Shown here in pieces: positions 57,701 through 64,000 of a stretch of 64,000 nt of DNA (positions within the stretch are counted from its first letter, which is position 1; every line of letters starts with the position of its first letter). Source of the DNA: Aphrocallistes beatrix (taxonomy: Eukaryota > Porifera > Hexactinellida > Sceptrulophora > Aphrocallistidae). The position numbers were made by a program, and so were the translations under genes. The notes under the pieces are model-generated. The model was not told the DNA's origin. It did no database searches and saw only the letters and a list, made by a program, of their open reading frames with translations. The DNA lies in NCBI GenBank assembly GCA_963281255.1, contig OY725497.1, positions 2,914,001 through 2,978,000 on the forward strand, written 5' to 3'.

Positions 57701-59281
57701 TTTGACACCTCTTTTATAATTGGACACTATGTTAGTACTGATGTATGTATTAGTTCCCATTCAAAAATGAATAATTAATAATATTTGAACACTGATCAAT
57801 GATTTACTCATATGAGCTCTTCATTAATTTGTTTTATTGTGATTTTTTCTTAAATATTGGTCGACAGACCGGTAATCAATATGCACCTCGAAGAACATCA
57901 ACCGAGGGATGAAACTGCGCATATATTCCATTCCAGTACTGTACATAGATCTTTATGAAAACATACATTCCAGTTTTCTAGCGTAAATACCGGATTCTAG
58001 ACGGTGATACGCAAGGCTTCATCCAGGTTATCAACGCCATACGCCTAGAATACGTGTTATGTATTACGGTATAGGAAACTCTAATTAATTTCGTGCGCCT
58101 AGACAAATATTTAGAAATTCTGATGCGCCTGTAGGCGCGCCGCATACGCCTGAATGAAACCCTGGAGATACGTATACCTATATACTGAATTGTGATGTGA
58201 ACTCCTATCTTACAAAGTACATTCGCACACTTGAGTTCCTATATTATGAAACTAGGAGTCTCTAGTGTCATACTCGCAATGTGGGTATGCCACAAGAGAT
58301 TGAATTATGTGGCTCCCACAAACTTAGATGTCATTTATATCAATACAGTTCAATAGTAAAACGTATTAAATTGTGATTAAAATAAGGAACCGGATATGAT
58401 GGGATTTCGCAAAAATCAGGTATGCAATATAAATTGACATGCCAAATTTTACAAGAATCAGATAGCTATGTACTTACTTACGAGCGTCTCGCACTGTTCG
58501 GCTTAGGCAGCGGTTTTCAGGCTTTTTTTACTGTGGCTATCTATAGCAATTTTAATATATGGACCCCCTCCCATTAACCATAATAAAGTTCGAACCCTGT
58601 GGACCCAGGCTGGGAACCACTGCATTAAGGCGTCTCTCTAAACGAGCTGCACTGAAGTCTATGCGGTAACAACTTACTAGTAACAAGATAAAGAGATCAC
58701 TAAGTCACGACTCACAAGTGTACTTATTATTGTTGAATTTTATCAATTTACCGAATTATTAAAAACTAGTAGAAATCATTTTTAAGTTCCCTTCATTAAC
58801 CATCACTACTTACCACTTATAAATTAATTAAATAGTTGTTCTACGTAACATAGAAAGTAAAAGTAACGATTGTTTACCAGAATCTGATCACGATTCGTTT
58901 TATTTGGTCTATCATGAAATCGATTTGTAATTAGCATCCTTTATTAAATTCGTCTTTTGAAGATTTATCTACAAAAATACTCCTTCGTGATCCCATCTAA
59001 GTGTTTTTTTAAATACTTACACTAATTGAAACTTTTGAAGATAGCCTTTATCTTAGTTTTAACTTTATCATGACTCATTCAAGCTTGTACCTCTCTGTGT
59101 TGGTTATATAATACTAGTTTTAATTCACAATTTTCATCAGTTATAGTAGTATATTGTACGATAGCATATTTACGCCTATTTTCAATGGCAAATATCTGAG
59201 AGTACTACGGTTCTTTTTCTAGTTTCTACTTATTCCTTCTTATTTACTTTAACAACTGATTAGGTTGGCATGTGTACATTG
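57701..59281. other. Intergenic downstream of WDR45
   Basis: AT-rich. hAT-like debris: ATACGCAAGGCTTCATCCAGG near 58010 with GCGCCTGAATGAAACCCTGG-like sequence near 58145, and CCCAGGCTGGGAACCACTG ending near 58621. No supported gene. Confidence 0.5.
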
Positions 59282-60064
59282 CAGGGTTGGCTAATTTAAC
59301 CCACCCCCCGGGTTAAACCCGGGCTGGGTAAAATCCCTTTTGTGGGTTAAACTGGGTTAAAGTGGGTTTTATTCTAATGTATTTGTAAATCAAGTTAATT
59401 TTAGCAATATCAATTGTTTGGATTAAAAATTCTTATTCTGCAAGTATTATATTGAGATTCCGTAATGATGTCTTTAATAAGACCTGATGTACGAACAATG
59501 GAATTTTTTAAAAGTTACAATCTGAGGTGCTTTAAGTAAACAAGGTTATTACTATTATATAGAGCAGTTTGTCTTTTTTACCTACTCTAATCATAGCGGT
59601 TACTACATGTATAATAGCTAGTTTTGTTGGTTGCCCAGTGATGTTCAAAGCTTTTTATCTAAAAGTAGAAGGTTCCAAGGTGAGGCGCATAAATGCTTCA
59701 ATTGAGCGGATATTTTCTAACTTTAGTTTAGTTCAGAACAAACTCGAAATAGATTAGACTTAGAGAACCAGCAAAATTGGTAACATGTTATCGCGAATTG
59801 AGAGGTTCAGTGAAGTTTGACTGGTGATTTGCTTTCATTTGTTTTGGATTTTCAATGGTGTATTAGATTTGATATGCACCTCTTACAATAAATACACATA
59901 AAATTAATTATACGTTTGAAAACAAGGACAAAAACTGGGAAAATCCGTTTCTGGAGAATAAAACCCATTTTAACCCGGGTTAAACTAATTAAACCGGGTT
60001 TTACCCGGATTTAACCCACTGGGCTGGGCAAAACCTATTTAACCCGGGTTAAATTCCAACCCTG
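59282..60064 (+). mobile_element. hAT element with 8-base target duplication and transposase remnant
   Basis: 783 bases with ends CAGGGTTGGCTAATTTAACC and GGGTTAAATTCCAACCCTG. The flanking GTACATTG at 59274-59281 and 60065-60072 is an exact 8-base duplication. A frame ending at 59757 contains INASIERIFSNFSLVQNKL, which resembles the hATC dimerisation motif (SxxSERxFS...) at the C-terminus of hAT transposases. The ends are full of GGGTTTAACCC-type repeats. The remaining transposase is deleted, so this copy is non-autonomous. Confidence 0.85.
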
Positions 60065-60819
60065 GTACATTGATAATTAATGTGGGTGCGATTGATTAGA
60101 TTTCAGTAATGTTCTGAAAATCCAAAAACCTAAAATTCTTGATTATCCACACTAAATTTAAAACAATAACTTGCATTTACCATGGATCCGATTCAAATAA
60201 TTTAATGTAATACGAAGTTTTTTTAATCGACTGAGTACTATTAAAATAGGGTATAGCCCATATCCTCGAATAGTAGCCAGGGAGATTATTAATTTTTAGC
60301 CCCATTTACCCCCGATGGAAAATTATTTTTTTAGAATTATGACTTTTCAATTTACTATAATCACATGCGTGATTTAATAAATGGTAGGAACGAATAATTT
60401 GCTGCAAACTTTATTCAAAAAGGTGGTAACAAAATTTTAGCAGGCTCTTTAAGGGGGGCGATTGTTCGAGAGCCAGCTACTATTCGAGCATATGCGATAT
60501 TTTTGAAAGATAAGACTGAATTTATATTTAATATCATAATTCAAGCAAAATCATAATTCATAATTCAAGTTAATTCAAGTGTGCACTGCGCTTAGGACCT
60601 GAGAGGTACAGAAGGAACTGGGACTTGTGTTACTTAGCAGAATAAGGGATGACCAAAGTCGCTTTCAAGTTACTTTGGTTACCCCTTATTGCGACGATCT
60701 ACAAGAGAATCCAGACCGACAATATTTTTCGGGAATGTGGTAACTACTTGACATTTGTTGCTTGGGTACCAGTTGTTCCTCTCATCCACCAACAGGAGGG
60801 TCTGATCGCAATCACTTTC
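60065..60819. other. Intergenic between hAT and Ty3/gypsy elements
   Basis: Contains copy c of the ACTCGAATAGTAGCC family (60260-60493). The 3' LTR expected for the neighbouring retroelement could lie here but cannot be defined without its partner. Confidence 0.45.
60260..60493. mobile_element. ACTCGAATAGTAGCC family, copy c
   Basis: Left CATATCCTCGAATAGTAGCC and right AGCTACTATTCGAGCATATG, inverted. Interior shares GGAGATTATTAATTTTTAGCC with the intronic copies. Confidence 0.7.
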
Positions 60820-61119
60820 TTACGTCACAGATAAAGTTGATTCATCCAGGAAATTTTCAGGACCAGGTACCTTTCGACAGCGATTTAGTTGTACCGCCTT
60901 TTCTTGATTCAATTCAAGATCCGCCACGATTACGTTGGCTTTCTTCCTTTTCAAGACCTTCCTGGGGCTTTTGTGCAATGGAGATAGAGAATCGCTGCGA
61001 CTTTCATCCTTTACCAGTACCAGGTCCCCTGCTACGATATCCGATTCCTTTGCAGTGCGGTTATAATTGTGTTTCATAGTTTTCTGAGCTTCGCATATAT
61101 TATTGGAACATTTTCCCAT
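60820..61119 (-). pseudogene. Integrase C-terminal tail (GPY/F-like region)
   Basis: GDLVLVKDESRSDSLSPLHK followed by VQLNRCRKVP matches the layout of the GPY/F module after the integrase core (GDxVhh...hHxxRhK). Separated from the core by about 150 bases with stops. Confidence 0.55.
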
Positions 61120-61270
61120 AACGCTTGATTTCGGGTTGCCGCCATTTGGACATAGCTACCAATATCTTCAAACTCTTCCCGGGTTACCGTTGGAATAAGC
61201 AAGTCCAGATCAGATCTAAGTTCTTCTCCATACATTACCTCGCTCGGAGAGTAACCAGTGCTGCTATTAA

Positions 61271-62066
61271 TTAACGCATTACAAGATCACCTCGTTTACT
61301 AAGCTTGGCCAATCTGTCTTTCTGATCTCTCTGCTTGTCCGTCCCCTTCTGGGTGATATGAACTAGACCTGCGCTTTTCAATTCCCAACTCTTCGCATAC
61401 TTCGCGTACCATCGTATCATCCACATTTTGACCTTGGTCAGAGAGGAGAACTTGGGGGTAGCCATGCCGCAATACCCATCCATCCATAAAAGCTTTTACC
61501 ACGCTCTTCGCATCTTGACTCCGCAACGGCGAATAAATCGACCATAATCAGAAAGTAACGAAAGCCCCCCGCCGCCCAAGGTAGAGTAGCAATATCGAAC
61601 GACACCATTGCCCGAGGACGCTGACACTCATTAATAGGGATCAAGGGCTGCTTCCCACTCGAAGATCGCTTATTCCTAAGGCACACTAAACAACTGGAAA
61701 ACCTCTCAACATATTTCACCATCCCTCTCCAAAAGAAACGAGGTTTGAGCAACTCGTATGTCCGATGCACTCCAGGATGAGATTGTCCGTGCACGAGATC
61801 CAAAGTCCTTTCTCTAAGAGAACGAGGGACAAACAGCGCACCGAAACGACACAATAATCTATCTCTCATTATCCAACCATTATGCTTCCTCAATTGCCCT
61901 TCTCCTACTTGACCTTTCTCTCTCAGTTGCCTAATCGCGTCCGACGACTCACAATCTTTGGCCTGTTCCTCTCTAACCCTTTCCCTAAATCCGTCTCTAT
62001 CTCCTGTCAAGGTGTAAACATGCCGTTCAAAATGCTCGGCCTCATCGTTCACTTCAGAATCGAACA
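61271..62066 (-). pseudogene. Ty3/gypsy integrase core, broken
   Basis: The zinc-binding HHCC region reads HPGVHRTYELLKPRFFWRGM...CLVCLRNK. The core follows in overlapping frames: SFDIATLPWA...YFLIMVDLFA, then LSDQGQNVDDTMVREVCEEL and SYHPEGDGQAER with the catalytic glutamate position. At least two frame changes occur between 61440 and 61530. Confidence 0.75.
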
Positions 62067-62640
62067 CTACCGAACTCCTGCTAAGGTAGTCTGCTGCACA
62101 ATTGCTGCTCCCTCGTCTCTATTCAATTCTATAGTGTAATGATTCCAGCTCTGGCAACCACCTTGAGAACTTCCCCGTGGATCTCTTTGTCCACGCATCC
62201 AGAAAAGAGGATTGTGATCCGACAAAAAGACAACATCAACAGCCCATACCAGAACATCTCTTAGGTGTTGTAAATGCTCACCAAAACTTTGCGAATACGT
62301 TAGGGTATCATCGATGTATGCTTGGCTATTACTAGCGCTTCCTAGGGCTTCATCAACCACACGTTGGTACGACGAAGGGGCATTGCACAGACAAAATGCC
62401 ATCACACAAGAACTGTCCTCTCGGGGTAAGAAAGGCTGTTTTCTCTCGATCAATTTCAGCTATGGGGATGCTCCAATATACACTTGCTCCGTCAAGCTTT
62501 AGTGACTCTCTTTTAGTTTGTTCAAGATATCCCTCACTTCTGGAATAGAATAACTGTCCTTCTTCGTGCAGTTATTCAACGCGCGATAATCAATGGCAAA
62601 CCTTTGGTTCCATCTTTCTTGGTCACGAGAATAACTCTAC
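62067..62640 (-). pseudogene. Ty3/gypsy reverse transcriptase and RNase H, frameshifted
   Basis: Pieces in different frames: RFAIDYRALNNCTKKDSYSIP (near 62550-62615), CNAPSSYQRVVDEAL and the catalytic YIDD (normally YxDD) near 62310, then an RNase H-end motif, SDHNPLFWM, near 62210. Most of RNase H between YIDD and SDHNPL appears deleted. Confidence 0.7.
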
Positions 62641-63390
62641 TCACCCAGGGAGAATTCGACGGTCTAACAATCCCGTTTTCGAGCATTTCCTGAATTTGAG
62701 TATTAATCTCCTTTTCAATCTGAGGCGACACCCTATATTCTTAGCCCTCACTGGACTAGTATTACCCGTCACAATCGAAAGTTCTCTTAAGTGAGTTACC
62801 GATGGTTTTTTCGGATTAGGTGCAAAAACGTCCTCGAATTCCGTTAGTAAAGTTCCTAGCTTTTCCTTTTGTTGACAATACAGCTCTGAATTAATATAAT
62901 ATATATCTTCTTTACCATCCTCAGCCATATTCAACACTTGGTTTACTGCTTCGGCTCGTGCTAATGGCAAACCACCCTGAACACTTGCAACTGTTTCTAG
63001 CCAAAATTGACCCATGCGTACCTTCCTTCTCCCCCAATCGATCTCAAAAGAATCGAACCGCAGTAAGAACTCCCTCCCCAAAATCACTGTAGGTTCAGGA
63101 CTATATAGAATCGTAAACGTATGTTCGCGCACTCGCCCATTTCCTAGATCAATTTCCACCTCTACAAAACCTAACGTATCGATTGGACTAGCGCTTACCC
63201 CTCGGATTATTCCAGCAGGTTTGCATCTAAGTCCTAAACTATCGATTGTCTTCTCATCCATAACTGACGGTTGAGCTCCGGTGTCAATCATAGCTCTGAT
63301 AGGCTTTCCATTCACCCAAATAGCAATTACTACCCCTCCTATATTCCCGTCGTTGGTATTAGTAAGGGATGCATTGGAAGGCAGCTCCAC
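62641..63390 (-). pseudogene. Ty3/gypsy protease and start of reverse transcriptase
   Basis: AMIDTGAQPSVMDEKTI carries the aspartic-protease DTG active site, and VILGREFLLRFD is the usual second conserved segment (hhLGxxFL). It is in the same frame as the gag fragment. The frame is lost where the reverse transcriptase begins (about 62750), with more frameshifts after that. Confidence 0.75.
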
Positions 63391-63453
63391 ACTGTTAATT
63401 CGTTTCTCCTTCCTTGCCTGACAGTCTCTGCGACCATGGCCTTTCCTGCCGCA

Positions 63454-63978
63454 CTATTGACAAAACTGATGCTCACATTCTCGCGTAAAGTGTCCAATCC
63501 TCCCACAAATGTAACACCTCAATTCCCGAGGATAACCAGAAAGCTTGCCTCCCCCTCGAGTTCGCTGAGATCGATGTCCGCGGTGAGTGCCATACCCACC
63601 ATCTTCATATTTCACCACGTTAATGCTCTCATCGAGAGATTCTTCTGGATTGCTACCCGACACCGCTGCAACCGTTCCCTTCGCCATTCGATCCGAAAGG
63701 TTATTGTCGGTTTCCTTTTGGTCATAACTTCGTTGAGTGACTTCCCCTACACGCTTGAAGTCTCGATTGCCTTCGTCAAGGCGAATTTCTTTCTCCGTTA
63801 ATATGTTACGTACTCTCTTGATAAATGCGCGACATTCTTTCATGCATACGTCTGTATGACTCTCAACCCATTCTCTCAAAACTCCTTGAGCTGCCGCAGG
63901 TACTAATTGGTTTAGCAGGAGCACACATGGCATATGCAATGGCGCTTTCGCCATTTCGGATGCACTCACCAAGTGCAT
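63454..63978 (-). pseudogene. Ty3/gypsy gag fragment with CCHC zinc knuckle
   Basis: The C-terminal part of a nucleocapsid-type gag. CYICGRIGHFTREC is a full C-x2-C-x4-H-x4-C knuckle preceded by an Arg/Gly-rich basic stretch. The frame then meets TAG at 63454-63456, between the first and second cysteines of a second knuckle (C-Q-stop-C-G-R-K-G-H-G-R-R-D-C). The frame continues open beyond the stop into the protease region. More gag must lie past the window end. Confidence 0.7.
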
Positions 63979-64000
63979 CCGAAATCGTCGATCGGTGTCC

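Larger units (their letters stand above)
60820..64000 (-). mobile_element. Ty3/gypsy LTR retrotransposon, decayed and truncated by the window
   Basis: On the minus strand the order is gag zinc knuckles, protease, reverse transcriptase, RNase H, integrase and an integrase C-terminal tail, the Ty3/gypsy order (integrase last). Several frameshifts and stops break pol. The 5' part, including any LTR, is outside the window, and the 3' LTR is not recognisable. Treated as an inactive genomic copy. Confidence 0.85.

Noticed and set aside
58588-58621. GTTCGAACCC considered as a tRNA T-arm
   Set aside because: No matching D-arm or acceptor stem. The sequence instead reads as a hAT-like end (CAGTGGTTCCCAGCCTGG on the minus strand).

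Overview
This is nuclear DNA of an animal, most likely an invertebrate. The genes are eukaryotic housekeeping and signalling genes with metazoan-type partners: TRAPPC12, MCRS1, WDR45/WIPI4, PLD3-like, PDZ/PH scaffold. Where introns exist they are GT-AG. GC-richer exons sit in strongly AT-rich non-coding DNA full of animal-type DNA transposons (Helitron, hAT, piggyBac, Tc1/mariner, pogo-like) plus one broken Ty3/gypsy element. The sequence alone does not fix the phylum.

Layout. 1-3.1 kb: a truncated Helitron-like repeat, then an intronless AIG1/septin-type GTPase. 3.5-9.2 kb: three intronless genes on the + strand, RTCA (RNA 3'-phosphate cyclase), WDR12 (60S ribosome assembly) and ABCE1 (ribosome recycling), so this end is rich in RNA and ribosome functions. 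9.8-13.6 kb: a six-exon gene whose splice sites join a myristoylation-type EF-hand N-terminus to a complete TRAPPC12 TPR region. 14.2-22.6 kb: a nine-exon gene for a PDZ-PH-PH adaptor whose introns hold several MITEs. 27.5-31.0 kb: MCRS1 (+) and a secreted PLD3-like phospholipase D (-). 36.0-36.4 kb: a divergent Maf/CNC-like bZIP exon. 41.6-42.0 kb: TXNDC17. 43.6-44.4 kb: two exons of an unrecognised gene with a reading-frame break. 51.9-55.1 kb: a possible two-exon signal-anchor protein. 56.6-57.7 kb: WDR45. 60.8-64 kb: a decayed Ty3/gypsy retrotransposon on the - strand, running off the window.

Two gene-structure themes stand out. Nearly all recognisable genes are intronless although their relatives in other animals are usually split, and several have a splice-acceptor-like AG directly against the start codon. 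That fits spliced-leader trans-splicing or a 5'UTR intron. Between about 22.6 and 60 kb the window is mostly AT-rich DNA whose visible structure is mobile elements, several with clear terminal repeats and target-site duplications.

All exon joins were made by eye from splice consensus, reading phase and recalled family sequence. No search or transcript data were available.
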